NCBI GenBank assembly: GCA_002633005.1
Contig: NMRA01000147.1
Coordinates: 374,001 to 438,000, forward strand
Source of the DNA: Phoronis australis
Lineage: Eukaryota > Phoronida > Phoronidae
DNA length: 64,000 bases
Direction: 5' to 3'
Positions 13,001 to 22,798 of this stretch are shown here, piece by piece; positions within the stretch are counted from its first letter, which is position 1; each line of letters starts with the position of its first letter. Below the pieces are notes generated by a model. It was given only the letters and a program-made list of their open reading frames with translations, was not told the origin of the DNA and searched no databases. Both the position numbers and the translations under genes were made by a program.

Positions 13001-13124
13001 AACATTTGGTGCAATAACATGTAGACCAAATTTATTTTTTTGTCAGGCCACTGGCCCATTAGAACAAGGTCATTACATTTACCTGTCATCTTCCATGGAA
13101 TGATAGCTTTCGTCGTTGTTGCAT
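606..13124 (-). CDS. CHS: chitin synthase (metazoan type), 3' end cut by window
   Basis: A processive family-2 glycosyltransferase of the plasma membrane that polymerises UDP-GlcNAc into chitin. Exons in transcript order: 13083-13124 (tentative), 12055-12556, 10785-11492, 9957-10129, 7502-7598, 6818-6996, 6478-6557, 4709-4817, 3672-3825, 3208-3421, 2873-3062, 2374-2601, 1170-1336, 606-1051. All junction phases agree, giving about 1,095 codons before the left edge. Order of parts: N-terminal membrane segments, the CATMWHE start of the catalytic region, HIFFDDAFE, LALDGDVDF (donor-binding DGD), EDRWL, QRRRW (acceptor/processivity), then further membrane segments and WGTRE, a hallmark of animal chitin synthases. 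The C-terminal tail is missing because an exon ends at 606 with a GT donor. Oddities are one GC donor at 3671-3670 and an assembly N in exon 2873-3062. Metazoan chitin synthases often exceed 1,200 residues, so this fits an incomplete member. Confidence 0.93.
1170..1336 (-). CDS. CHS: chitin synthase exon: post-catalytic membrane segments
   Basis: 167 bases (2 + 55 codons) between GTTTCAG and CAG|GTAAGC. Two hydrophobic stretches include IIGPGSIFMMIVGA, matching the conserved GPG(T/S) helix that follows QRRRW in animal enzymes and helps form the translocation channel. Confidence 0.9.
2374..2601 (-). CDS. CHS: chitin synthase exon: EDRWL and QRRRW
   Basis: 228 bases (2 + 75 codons + 1) from a TTTCAG acceptor to an AAA|GTAATT donor. 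It opens with EDRWLCTLLLQQGYRVEYNA (catalytic Asp) and contains FFNQRRRWTPSTMANI, the acceptor-side signature of processive chitin synthases. Confidence 0.95.
2873..3062 (-). CDS. CHS: chitin synthase exon: WYQKFEYAIGHW, 5' edge damaged by N
   Basis: Encodes YQKFEYAIGHWFQKATEHV, GCVLCSPGCFSLFRG and YIQYDQG, and ends one base into a codon at CAAG|GTGCTG. The Trp codon reads NGG because of the unknown base at 3062. Upstream of it the translation is L-I-S where the family has P-M/V-V. The position where an acceptor is expected shows CG, not AG. This edge is therefore likely misassembled or low quality rather than genuinely divergent. Confidence 0.85.
3062..3062. other. single unknown base (N) inside chitin synthase exon
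   Basis: N falls in the Trp codon at the exon's 5' edge. The sequence to its right fits neither a splice acceptor nor the family residues, so it probably marks an assembly join. Confidence 0.9.
3208..3421 (-). CDS. CHS: chitin synthase exon: DGD donor-site motif
   Basis: Starts in phase 0 after GTTCAG and ends one base into a Gly codon at GTAAGC. It encodes VMYMYYFLGYR, then LLALDGDVDFQPSAV (the DGD carboxylates coordinate the metal and UDP) and ACGRIHPIGSG. Confidence 0.95.
3672..3825 (-). CDS. CHS: chitin synthase exon: PYGGRLVWKLPGG…KRWSQ
   Basis: 154 bases, one leading base and a phase-0 end. It encodes TPYGGRLVWKLPGGN and IRHRKRWSQ, both family-conserved. The intron that follows begins with GC (CAG|GCAAGT), so this is a GC-AG intron. 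The rest of the donor matches the consensus, as is usual for functional GC donors. Confidence 0.92.
3955..4290 (+). mobile_element. LINE 3' end fragment (RT C-terminal zf-RVT-like region)
   Basis: A plus-strand reading frame encodes C-T-V-Y-L-D-E-S-E-S, then VVHVYWSCNVFQQIWTNI. This matches the H-x-F/Y-W-x-C…FW pattern of the zinc-binding region that closes many LINE reverse transcriptase proteins. After one or more frameshifts come YLGKYHMYKQKLE and LFKKEVALFISN, like the very C terminus of L1/Tx1-clade ORF2. It is decayed, truncated at the 5' end, and lies antisense in a chitin synthase intron. Family assignment is from memory. Confidence 0.65.
4479..4479. other. single unknown base (N) in intron
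   Basis: An isolated N about 190 bases past the LINE fragment, in the intron between 3826 and 4708; probably an assembly join. Confidence 0.9.
4709..4817 (-). CDS. CHS: chitin synthase exon: HIFFDDAFE segment
   Basis: 109 bases between CACTTAG and CA|GTAAGT. It encodes HIFFDDAFE, an Asp-containing conserved element of the nucleotide-sugar-binding half, then NQFVKTLVRVIDTAAQ. The next intron contains the LINE fragment at 3955-4290. Confidence 0.9.
5514..5640. repeat. two-unit tandem repeat
   Basis: Two related units of roughly 65 bases, each containing G(C/T)(A/G)TCACCAG followed by GTGACCAGCAAG. They lie in a chitin synthase intron and have no recognisable coding content. The rest of the 4.8-6.5 kb intron shows no gene. 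Confidence 0.5.
6478..6557 (-). CDS. CHS: chitin synthase exon: DPDYYEFE segment
   Basis: An 80-base exon (one base, 26 codons, one base) between TTTACAG and GAAG|GTTGTA. It encodes the conserved LDVDQSARR and DPDYYEFEG, which joins in phase to HIFFDDAFE of the next exon. Confidence 0.88.
6818..6996 (-). CDS. CHS: chitin synthase exon: start of catalytic domain (CATMWHE)
   Basis: Starts in phase 0 after TTCACAG and ends two bases into a Lys codon at a GTAAGT donor. A Ser-rich linker leads into IPLIYVCATMWHETENEMIQ, the strongly conserved opening of the GT2 catalytic core in animal chitin synthases. Confidence 0.93.
7502..7598 (-). CDS. CHS: chitin synthase exon: LFxxPLYxxLFLDQS region
   Basis: One leading base and 32 codons, with a TTGTAG acceptor and a CAT|GTGAGT donor. 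Residues LFVRPLYSALFLDQSMIYSR match the conserved linker that precedes the catalytic domain in animal chitin synthases, followed by the basic R-R-R-N-D. Phase joins both neighbours. Confidence 0.88.
9410..9600. repeat. short inverted words, CGAGTGAAATGCACTC twice
   Basis: CGAGTGAAATGCACTC occurs near 9415 and 9578, and ACGAGTGC/GAATGAG variants lie between. It looks like the ends of a small fold-back element. The surrounding intron (7.6-9.9 kb) has no convincing exon. Confidence 0.4.
9957..10129 (-). CDS. CHS: chitin synthase exon: last pre-catalytic helix
   Basis: The acceptor is TTACAG and the donor CG|GTGAGT; it starts in phase 0 and ends two bases into a codon. It encodes YMGLILLACLLFQAWLTKHI, then W-F-P-x-x-x-R-L-A. 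This is the family pattern of a tryptophan-rich helix followed by a cytosolic HIW-P…RLA stretch. Confidence 0.88.
10785..11492 (-). CDS. CHS: chitin synthase exon: multi-pass N-terminal membrane domain
   Basis: A 708-base exon, phase 0 at both ends (TTCCAG acceptor, AAT|GTAAGT donor). Its 236 residues are mostly hydrophobic helices. The family signature ISLNWWENFVD lies near the middle, followed by the LWKIL and helix-rich segments seen before the catalytic domain in animal chitin synthases. This is the largest open exon in the gene. Confidence 0.92.
12055..12556 (-). CDS. CHS: chitin synthase exon: acidic N terminus and first membrane segments
   Basis: The acceptor is TTTTCAG and the donor ATG|GTGAGTT, with one leading base and a phase-0 end. 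It encodes an acidic, Asn-rich stretch, then GPWDLF, a family position just before the first helix. A hydrophobic helix (LYCILTFVLVLGGAVTSK) and the MNWLLALLVCIMAPQAWTFL segment follow. The Asn/Gly-rich loop between the helices holds several N-x-S/T sites. An AAC/AAT-rich microsatellite abuts the acceptor. Confidence 0.9.
12560..12720. repeat. AAC/AAT trinucleotide-rich tract
   Basis: Runs of (AAC)n and (AAT)n with CAC interruptions start a few bases beyond a chitin synthase splice acceptor, so they occupy the intron's polypyrimidine side when read on the minus strand. Confidence 0.85.
13083..13124 (-). CDS. CHS: chitin synthase, tentative 5' exon
   Basis: A 42-base segment between a TTCGCAG acceptor and a CAG|GTAAAT donor. 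It ends two bases into a codon, which matches the one leading base of the next exon at 12556. An in-frame ATG near its end would give a short start, M-E-D-D-S. Animal chitin synthases often have poorly conserved N termini, so this may be the start exon or an internal one. The call rests only on splice sites and phase. Confidence 0.35.
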
Positions 13125-13359
13125 CTGCGAATAGGAATAAGTCTTACTTTAAATCAGTCGTGTTCATTGATTTTATTGACGAGAAACACATTTCGGGGGT
13201 TGTTGTTAGTGGCTACCAGAAGTACTGGAAAGAAGTCAGTTGTGATTAGGAGATTTATTACAAATCGCCAGTTTTCGCCGTTGTCTGCCAGGTAATCGCT
13301 GAAATCACGACAAGCGACTTCACAAGTTAAGTACGCTTGAAATACTCAGCCATTTATCG

Positions 13360-13430
13360 AGTTGGTTTAGCTCCGCCATCAATTGTTGGATCGCGAACGC
13401 TAAGGTCGTGAGTTCGATTCAGTGTTTGGT
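13360..13430 (+). mobile_element. tRNA-derived SINE-like head
   Basis: TTGGTTTAGCTCC resembles a pol III A box, and GAGTTCGATTC about 40 bases later resembles a B box (G-T-T-C-G-A-T-T-C). The intervening sequence does not fold into a convincing cloverleaf, so this is a tRNA-like repeat rather than a tRNA gene. From 13.5 to 14.6 kb I see no gene. Confidence 0.4.
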
Positions 13431-14613
13431 GGGATCAGGGAAACCAGCATGCTCGACGATAGCGCCACTTAAAACGCCATCGTAACAATAGCCTCGAAGT
13501 CACTTTAGCCACTCTCAGATGGAGCATAGATAATTATTGTATTCGTGATATTTCTAATCTCATTCATAAGCCATTTTGAAAAGTTGCCACTAAAACAAAC
13601 GTTATCCTCGCAAGTTGGTCGTATATTGATAGTAGACGACAGAATCTCGAAAAAATGGACGAACACGAAGGACGTCGAGAGATATCACCATGGTTTAATA
13701 CAAGCGAAGCACGTGATCACTCTTATCTAACTTCTGTCGTACTACGTAATGGCAGATACGTTACCTCTTAACACTCTAACAGTAAAGCAAAAGGTAAATT
13801 GTTGGTTATAGAGCTGCTCGGTATTCCCACAAAAATTAGACTTGTGAAATTATCTTAAGATAGATACTCACACTGGATTCACTTGACCGTTGACCATTGA
13901 ATCCCACTGTCGTCCAAGCAATCGCGTCTTTGATGCTGAATTTGATACCAAGTTGGAATCGGTAAATCTCAAACACCCTGACGTGCGATCGGCCGGCATA
14001 AATCCTGACAATGAAAATAGACATTTACTATTAGGTTTCGTACAAACACTTTGTAAGTCCTCATGGGCTCCGGAGCCCAATTTCCTAAGTTTTTGCCTGC
14101 CCTTGGTCGCTGTTAAAGTAGTTATAACATTTAAACGTTTTGTTGTATACTTCATACGAGTTCTATAATAACGGAATGTTAACTTTCGAAACTGACGGTT
14201 ATTCCAATGCTGTAGCTTGTATTAAACCGCGGTTCATAATTCAATTAGACTGAACGTAGCATATTTGGTTCTGGGTTCTGTTTCATGAAACTTGGCTATG
14301 ACACTGAAAGCTTTAGAGATAATATCTATGATTTCTGGCGTATGATGCATATATATTTACATGGCCAAACCTTTTTCCAGCAATTGTTAAGTACGAGAGT
14401 AAGACGAAATTTCAGTCAAAAAATTGTAACTTTTATGAACAGACTCCAGGATCGCTCCTGACACATCTTAACGAAGCTGGCGACATGTGGTGTTCGGTAA
14501 ACAAGAAGGATCCTGACCTTCCTTCAGCAGATAATACATGTAGTTGGCGCTGGAAATAGTCAGCCGGCCCATTTCAGGCGACTTTTCTTTTTGATAGTAT
14601 GCAGTGTTTCCCC

Positions 14614-14800
14614 TGGGTTTTGAAAGGAGCGTGGTGGTAAATGGCCAAAACGGGGTGCAAAGCCCGTTGCCGCACGCGAATATGAGAAGTTCGATCCTCC
14701 TACTGTGAGGGTTTCGAAAGAAGCGTGGTGGTGAATGCTCAACGCAGATGTGGACCCCGGCGCCACATGCGAGCATGGGATGAAGTGAGATCCTCCCGGG
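14614..14800. repeat. two-unit GC-rich tandem repeat (about 93 bases each)
   Basis: Both units begin GGTTT(T/C)GAAAG(G/A)AGCGTGG and end G(A)TCCTCC. They are richer in G+C than the flanks and end in a poly-G tract. Open frames across them are low-complexity and not gene-like. Confidence 0.6.
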
Positions 14801-15567
14801 GGGGGGTTGGGAGAACTTCCCCAGGCAAAATTTGAAAATTAGGTGTAATTGTTGCAGTTTGCTTGTCATAGACAAGACCCAAACCCGACCATCATGTCGT
14901 GGAAGTATCTGGGTAAAGGACACTTCGCAAGAGAAATTGACAATGAAGTGTCCGGCATAGTGTGATCTCTGTCGCAATTGTCTTGAGTGTTAAAATACAA
15001 TTACCTACGAAGTGACAAACATAGAACAAAAATATGTGAACTTTGTAGACGTAATAAACTAATTCGTGTAACGAAACTTCCGTTGATATCGTCTTGCTAA
15101 ACTTAAATCAGTGATAGTGGATTGGCGTTGGACGACATACATGTACTAGGCGATCCAGTCCATGCAGACGAATCTGAGACTGCTTAACATTCAATATCGT
15201 CATTTTGGCGCAGGGCTACGGTTGATTAAACAGTTGGATGTCACGCCCTGCAGTATAATTCACAATGTCTTTCGTAAACTCGGACACGATAAAATGAATG
15301 AAGCAGAAATCTTACTATTTCTTACTTTATTAGCAAGCCCTGGCACTTTATCATTTAAGAAAATTCGTATCGCGGTCTTTGCCTGGTCCCCGGCAGTATT
15401 AAGCTTATATGCATTGTCGGATAACCAGGCAGAAACAAGAAACGAAAGGGGAATGGGGATTGAATAATTGTGTTTACGGGCGCAATTCAAGATACCATTG
15501 TAAAATTATTATTTTCCCTTTCGATCCACAAACGGCGAAAGGTGCCATTTGATTTGTGCTATATCAT

Positions 15568-15760
15568 TATTACTAGCGATCATTTTTATTAGCGATCTTT
15601 TGTACTAGCGACCTTTTTTACTAGCGATCATTTTTACTAGCGACCATTTTTACTAGCGATCATTTTTACTAGCGATCATTTTTACTAGCGATCATTTTTA
15701 CTAGCGATCATTTTTACTACCGATCATTTTTACTAGCGATCATTTTAACTAGCTATTTTT
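15568..15760. repeat. 16-bp tandem array, TACTAGCGATCATTTT
   Basis: About 12 copies of a 16-base unit, nearly perfect in the centre and degenerate at both ends (GACC and ATTAG variants). Each unit contains CTAGCGATCA. The flanks to 16.4 kb hold no recognisable gene. Confidence 0.95.
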
Positions 15761-16504
15761 TGCGTGGCAATGAAGTTTCCCCGTCACGATATAGTGTGTG
15801 GCGGTCAATTTGAGTATGATTTACGAGTCGCGGGGTCAAAAAGGAGCGTGGCGGGCCGCCCAGAAGTTTACACGCAAGGGAATCCGTGATATGGATAAAC
15901 AAAAAATATCGCGTCATCTCGTCAATTTGCGAAAAGAAAATGGAAACAAAGTCTTAAAGAGGGCTAAACTCTAACTGTGACTGAGCGCAAGGCCGTTGAT
16001 AAACAATACAAAAATCTTATTTTAGTGTTACGTTTATTTGATTAAAAGATGCCCTTTCGTTTACACTCAGGATGAGTTTTGTCAGTCGAAAGATGTCGCT
16101 AAGATTCCGTAACTTTCAGCCGTTTGTAAGTTTGCCATATTTCACCTTTTTTTCAAAAGTAGGCAGGACTTCGAAGAAAACTAATAAACAATAACTCACG
16201 GGTCAGCTGTCATCCATTACGACAAAAGTTAAACTAAAATGTTCATAGTGTTGTGATGAATTTTCATTATTCAGGCTTAATTTTGGTTGAGCTAAATCGC
16301 TTTAAAATTGTTTTATGAAGAATTAATAAGTAAATTAAAGCGCTAAACATGTCTTAAATATGATTTTGCTAGAGAGCCGATGGCCATGTACATTGTTTGT
16401 ATAAATAAATACAAATAAAGTTCCAATTGCAATTTTGTTCACACAAATAAAAATGGACAGGAAAAAAGCACGATATCTATTAAGTCGAAATTTTGTCTGG
16501 CATC

Positions 16505-16712
16505 TCTTGCATACGGTGGCTGTGAAAGGACAGCGCGGCAAATATTGTTTCCGCTGCTAACTCTATCAATAGACTTATTAACTCTATCTATAGACTCACT
16601 ATCTCTATCGATAGCCTTACTAGCTCTATCGATAGACTTACTGTATTAACTATATCGATAGACTTTCTAACTTTATCGATAGACTTACCATATCTATCGA
16701 TAGAGTTTGCAC
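16505..16712 (+). repeat. left inverted repeat with CTATCGATAG array
   Basis: A 50-base outer segment, then seven units of about 20 bases with the core CTAT(C/A)GATAG (variants CTATCAATAG, CTATCTATAG) separated by ACTTACTAA-like spacers. Its inverted partner is at 22799-22985. Confidence 0.85.
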
Positions 16713-17160
16713 TTCATCAGTCAGCAGACGACATCGGTAACGAAACCGAGGTCGGTGTCTTGCTTGTATGATCATGAATCTCCCGGGAAAGAATAGCACA
16801 TGTGCTTTCGAGATGAGTTGCTTGGTCTGTTAGACGAGCTGTCCATGCTAGAAAATGGTGAGTGATACTGAACTGCTTACTGTTGATCAATTAACGGACA
16901 GGGAACGAGCACGTCAATCATAATCTACTTCCTTGTATGGGTTTGTGCCTGTTTAGGACTCGGCGTGGTGTATCCTGACCCACAAAGCCACGGTGTAACA
17001 GCTAATTAAATCAGTTAAATGATCCTGTACGTTTCATGTATATGCCATACCTTGCTACGGAAAAAAATATCACTGGTCACTTGTCTCGTCATACAGTACA
17101 GATGCAGTCAGATACGGCTCACCCTTGTTGGCTTTATCAGCCATTATCCGGGAATACAGA

Positions 17161-17282
17161 CGGCACTAGTCCGATATAATGGACCCTGACTTAGAGAACC
17201 AGGCAATCACTAAGTTACGGCCGTTATGTAGTGGATGAAACTGATTTTCATAATCAGGGACCATTATATCCGACTAGTGCCG
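17161..17282. mobile_element. fold-back MITE, about 122 bp
   Basis: A near-perfect 29-base inverted repeat: the left arm begins CGGCACTAGTC and contains ATATAATGGACCCTGA, and the right arm is its complement. The inner sequence GTGGATGAAACTGATTTTCA has a diverged relative near 41667-41707 (GTGGATGAAACTTGTTATCC followed by AGGACCATTATATCC), so this is a family. Confidence 0.75.
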
Positions 17283-18126
17283 CCACAGACCCTATCATGG
17301 TTAGAAGGTGCTGCTGTACCTTGAAATTGGTGACCATTTTTACATCTTGTAAATCTGAAAATGCGGCTCATATTTATACCAAAGCTTCAATTATGTGATG
17401 CATGTTCATACCAAAAGGCAAAAAGAATGTACCGATTAACCTTTGGAGAGTACAACAAGAAAAACAAGATTCCGTAATAATATTCTTTCTGACATCGGAA
17501 TAACAACCTTTGCAGTTTAGGGTCATTTTCTCTAACATTGTTTTGTAGTGTACTACACTGTACCTGTTTCACGTTGTACACTGATGTACTAACTAGTTTT
17601 CCCTCGACAGCTTTGTGTTGAAACTAAAAGCTCTAGACAAAAGTAGACCTATTAGAAAACAAACTTCACTGGTCCGATTTTGCAAATGATGCAATTAACG
17701 CACGGACATGCTGCAATCATCTTTCAAATTATTTTTTTCCCTGGGACACCTACTGTGTATGTACTAGTAGTAATAGAGAAATGACTAGGCATGGACCTGT
17801 AGCTTCAGCATAAGCTCAAAATATGTTTTTATACTATTGCAAACATCTAAGGCTTCGGAGTAATAGCTCTTTGAAGTAAAAGCTCTTCGGAGTTCTACCC
17901 TGTGCCCATGAGCATGGCTCTGAATTTTTCACCCCTTGCATTGTGAATGCTGTGAACAGCTGAGATGAAATTAAGCATGTGTTCGTACTGCGCCAACATT
18001 AACTCCTTGGGAAATTCTCCACCAAATTTAAGGTGCTCACCTTACTTTGGTGTTTGCTTTCAAGTGAAATCACAAAACTAAGCAATGTATTTAGGCTGTG
18101 TAATTATGTTTCATCTGTTTGTTCAG

Positions 18127-18219
18127 GAACCCAAGTCAGAAAGTGAAGAAAAGCTATCCCAGTTCCTTAATGAAAGAAACCTTGATGACGAGTACCTCAG
18201 CAAAATCAAAGACGAAAAG
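18127..18219 (+). pseudogene. SAM-domain exon (N-terminal half) of element-borne gene
   Basis: A 31-codon open exon between TTGTTCAG and AAG|GTAACT, phase 0 at both ends. It encodes EKLSQFLNERNLDDEYLSKI, which looks like the first helices of a SAM domain. Its continuation at 20568 starts in phase 0 and supplies the expected second half (TLLLMSD…GDRLAV). The exon itself is intact, but the downstream part is broken. I saw no further exon in the 2.3 kb between that I could defend. Confidence 0.5.
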
Positions 18220-20567
18220 GTAACTAAGTATACACATTCCTCAAGGCCATACATTCTACTGGTGGATTTCAAAGCAGAAATCACAGTGACAAAAGTTTAT
18301 CAAATTAGTCATGTACAAGGTGTGGCAGATCATGAATAACACTTCCACATGTTGAACTCGTACAACTTAGGCCCTAGTAACTCTGTGCAAACGATAATAC
18401 ATGTATGTTGGGAAGCCATCACATCAGTCACAAATGTTTTCTGTTCAAGTTTTTCAGTGCTTCCTAATATGAGAGCTGTTGATGGCATGGTTGTAGGGAA
18501 ATATAAAAGTTGATTAAAGGACAAGACAGTTTTTTAGCAAACCAGATCTTTGACACGATTTAATATGGCTGAAGTCTTTAACGTGGAACTTGCATGTTAT
18601 TCCTTATCTCTGTGGTTGCTTGGTCAAAGTAGTTAGAAACACAACATATAGCGATAATGTGAATATGAAGTATGTTGGAAATTGCCAAATGTTTTTATGA
18701 ACAAGTTTTGTGTGGAAACTGTTCCGCCGTAAATTTACTCAACCGTGTCCAGTACGTATCGTAACGTAGTGTTGGGGAATACCACTGCATGACGCAGGCT
18801 AGTGAGCCCCCAAGGTACGTCATAAGTCCAAAGGTCAACTATTGGCAGAAATTTTTGTTTTCACATTTTACAAGTTGTCATTGAATACAACTTCATTTTG
18901 TTAAGCATAGATGATGTTCAAATAGCATTGTCGGTTAGTTCCTGCTGTACATTAGCATGGTCAGGAGCATGTAAATACTAGCATCTTTAAAGAGTATCCG
19001 TGGAAAGCTGGTTAGAATACCCAGAACAATAACATGTATTCAGTGGAGTAACACACTGTAGTAACCATTGGCCACAGTTTGGGTCTCACCTTCCTAGGAA
19101 TCGGTCTTAATTAAGTAAGATGTGATTTTTTATAATTTCATACAACAGTTAAATTACTGAAGAATGCGCAAGAGTGATCTCATAGCTGTTACACACGGTA
19201 AATTAATTCCCAAAGTGATTTTACAGAATTTAATAAATCTGGATGTTCAAAGATTTCTTTGAAAAATGACAAATGTGTATTAAATAGCATACGTTCATTT
19301 CATGTGATGGTGTATTTTTCAATGAGTTCACATATCAGAATTTTCTATGATTTAAAGTAGTTTCCATTGTATTTCCATTGTATTTTTGTGGGATTGGGGG
19401 CTCAAGTTGTTGTTGAATTGTGTCTCTACTGACACTTACTTCAATTTTTGTCTCATATATGTGTCTTAGTTGGTCAACTTTTTACTTTTATTCAAATATT
19501 AAATTTCTGATGTAGGACTGCGGTATGTTTTTCATGATTACATTCATAAAAATGAGTGACAAGTAAAGCAACATTTTCTACGACCAAGTCCTTGTAAATT
19601 ATGTAAATCAGTAAATAAAAATAGTTCACATGCAGTGAGTAAAAACATTGATCCTATTGCTTTTCAGTTTTGAATAGATGTTCGCGCTGATGACTCTAAT
19701 GCCCATTAACAATATTTTTGTTCTAAATATTGTTTAATTACCGGCACTAAAAGGAGACCTGTTTCCGATGCTACTTTACAAAACAACGAAATATTACACA
19801 AAGTAATGACAAACTCTGAGGCAAAATTGAACAAACATGCATTTTGTCATTTTGCGAGTTGTGTCAACTTATACAAAATTCAATGAAGGGTAGCCGCCCA
19901 TTGAAAAATAGAGCAGATCATTTAAAGAATCTCAGTTACATGTACCTTTGATATAAGTGTCATTAAATTTCAGTCTTCTAATTTTAATTATAACACAGAA
20001 ATAACAAATTTTGTTGCCAGTGAAAAGTACTCAGAAATTTAAAAGTACAATTTTGTCTGCCCTATTTGCTGAGGATTTTTTCTAAAACAGGATATGGACA
20101 TGATTTTGTTCGAAATGTTTGGACCCAGGCTTTCTGCTGCATGCCTTTACAGGTAATTCACTGTCCTCTGTGCCATGCAAACAAACTTTATAAAAATGTG
20201 AGTGCTGCTAGTTTAAATTTTAGATCTATGCTGGAGAATGCAAAATGTTTTGATGAACGCGAGTATAAAAAATTAATTTTTTTGTTTCCGCTATCCCTGG
20301 GCCATCATATGACCAAATCCCAGTAGTTCAATCTATCTTTGCTGAGGCCATGAATTTAATTTAGTGGCTAGGAACAGGGAATTGATAGTCAAGACTATGA
20401 CAATGCGAAGTTAGTGAATGTAGAAGATTTTCTGAAACCTCTTAGGGCATCAAAGTGTCAGGTAACCGCTTTAAGTGCGAGAGATAAAAACGTGTCTCGT
20501 AAACTATATATGCAGACATATGCATGTAACCGAAAAAATGAACATGTTTGACTCTTGTATTTTTCAG

Positions 20568-21050
20568 ATCAGTATGAACACATTGTTGCTTATGAGTGAT
20601 ATACCAAGAAGTGGCGACCGTCTGGCAGTTACAGCTTTTTGTTAGAGACAAAACAATGAAAATCATCAAAAAGAAAATCCAGTCTCCTTGACAAATTAAG
20701 GCAAGCTATCGGACGAGTCTATCCAGTGAAACTTGCGCGAGCTTTTGTTGAAGCCCTTTTGTTTGCTGACAAAGACATTGAAAACACCTTGATTGTTGAA
20801 TCATTTTGTCTGGTTTTAAGCGAACTAGACAAGGAAGTAATCGTCAGGTTTCTGAGCGATGGTCTAAAGAACCTCTCAGTAGAGGAGAAAAAATCCCTTA
20901 TGGATATACTGGATAGGTTTGGTTGTAGGGAAATAACAGAGGACACCCTACAAGTGTATTCAGCAGCCTAGCTATGTATTAAAAGCCACGCATACCATAT
21001 TGGCCAGTGGATTGAAGCTTAATACCCGATTCTTCTGCTGTTTGTGACCT
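20568..21050 (+). pseudogene. SAM second half plus HECT-associated-like domain, disrupted
   Basis: After a TTTTCAG acceptor the frame reads TLLLMSDIPRSGDRLAVTAF and then hits a TAG. A shifted frame resumes with LLDKLRQAIGRVYP and VKLARAFVEALLFADKDIE, ending near RFGCREI. That second block resembles a domain I recall from G2E3/HECT-like uncharacterised proteins, many of them repeat-associated, in fish and invertebrate genomes. One in-frame stop and at least one frameshift make it a pseudogene. The SAM assignment is by pattern; the second domain's function is unknown to me. Confidence 0.5.
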
Positions 21051-22261
21051 GTACTCTTCAGTTACACCGACGCCCCGAAAGTTAATTGAATAAAGTGTGC
21101 CAGATGATAAAAGCCAGTAAGAAACAAATGTCATGTCTTTTCTAAAGCAATACATTAGAGGTCTCAACAGCATCGAAGTACCCCGCCTGTTGAAATTGAT
21201 GACGGGCTTATGAATAGGTTGCTATAAGACAACAAAATCTGCTGTTTTTGTGGTTTTATTACAAATTGTCAGTGCTCACCGATGTGTGCTGGGCATTCGC
21301 TGAAATCGAGTGTTTATGTAACAGAGCAAGTCTCCACTGAGCATCAAAAATGTGTATTTCACCTCATCAGGCATATGTTCAGTTCTGTTACACATGATAA
21401 CGATCAATTTCATATAGGCAAAGGAAGGAAACACCCTTCTCCTAAGCCTGTCGCTAGCGAAGTGCCCGACACAAACAGTCGCGCCCGCATGCCCACGTAA
21501 CAAAGGCGCACTGAGACGCAACAAAGACATTAGCATAAGAATAATTGAACATTGGCAACTAAATAAGAATAACAATAAGCGTAAATTACGAACGTCCCGT
21601 CACATTTAGTTCAAAGTACATCAGTATTGAGTGTGGCAGTAACTGTAAGAAAGATAGGTGTGCGATGGATCCAATTCCAATTTTGTTTCCACAAAATTGC
21701 AAATATCATATCTGAGTCGATTTCTTGTGATATATGTATATACATATGCGGATTTTTCAGTTCAAAGTACATGCAGAGTTTGGCTGTAACTATAAGCAGG
21801 ATACATGTAACTTGTTAGATTAGTTTTTAATTTTTAAGAGTCAACGAATCGTCCCTTTAGAAGGTTAGACCTATGGACAATAGCTTCTATTTTTGAAGAT
21901 GTGCTGACCATTGCTTCGAGGTGCCATGTTTTAACTGCCTGCTTATCACAGGTGCAATCAGACTGTGTGCAGCGTCAGTTCGACAGTGTTGATAAATTTA
22001 AATGAGACTTGTTTAATTGAGTGATATGGAGTTATTGAATTTAAGAGTTTTATTTTTTCTAAATAGATATTAAATAAATACTATTTACGTTTCACTGCAA
22101 ACGTTCACATCTGGGTATGAAAATTGTATGTATAACACACAGTGTAGCATCGGAAATAACTATTTGAATTGGTCGTGAGCAATTTATTATAAGACTTCAA
22201 GGGAGAATGAGATAAGCAATGCGTAACTGACAATAGTCAGATTAGAATTAAATTAAAATAT

Positions 22262-22762
22262 TCTGGTGATAGGAAATAGTCATGAGAAAAGAGTCCAGAC
22301 AACAAAAAGGGATTGTCTTGAATACAGAAATGGATACAAATTCCATATGGCGTTTACTTGTCGTAAGAGCCCACGTGCCAACAGCATTCGGACCGCGAGT
22401 TCCATACCTCCCCCGAACTAGCCGTTTACAACGTGTAGCTTCTACACTAGAGGGATCAATGACAGATAACAACTGCCGAATTGTCTCTCGTGGTTCTGTT
22501 AAACTATTTGCTACGCACTTCTGATGCATAAATCTATAACGGTGCATCTGACCTGAACTCGCGACTTGTTCTTCAACAAAACGAACCACTACATCAAATT
22601 CAGACTTACTTTTACGGCACCGAAGTCCGTGAGACGTCAAAAAAGTCGCAAATACCTTGTGCTGAGTGACACTCCAAAACGACGCATGAGTACATTTATT
22701 ATTTCATTTAGGGTGAGTCCTGGCTTGAGTAAATCGACAACATGTTTGTTTCGGTATTTCAT
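22262..22762 (-). pseudogene. integrase/transposase (rve-like), 5' part, disrupted
   Basis: A possible start at 22762 (MKYRNKHVVDLLKPG) leads through an HTH-like region. A frameshift at a T-run near 22640 follows, then FDVVVRFVEEQVASSGQMHR, RFMHQKCVANSLTEPRETIR, LLSVIDPSS and RGRYGTRGPNAV. A second frameshift then exposes WHVGSYDK, a stop and TPYGICIH. The order (M)HQKC…ETVR…LDP…R(R)xYxxxGPNxxWHxDxYDKLxPYG is that of a family of repeat-encoded integrases. The first catalytic Asp of W-H-x-D appears as Gly, and the remaining DDE domain is absent. Confidence 0.7.
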
Positions 22763-22798
22763 TTTAATTTGAAACCGATGTAGAAACCTTGATATCGT

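Noticed and set aside
14468-14977. 169-residue minus-strand open frame
   Set aside because: It runs across a two-unit GC-rich tandem repeat, has no splice sites or recognisable domain, and its sequence is low-complexity.
15162-15467. 101-residue plus-strand frame, with a 76-residue antisense partner
   Set aside because: No recognisable motif, no splice-site context, and it adjoins repeats. It could be a decayed element, but I cannot support it.
20066-20326. Plus-strand frame with AG/GT borders at 20092-20154 as a further exon of the SAM gene
   Set aside because: The SAM halves at 18219 and 20568 join directly in phase, and this segment adds nothing recognisable.
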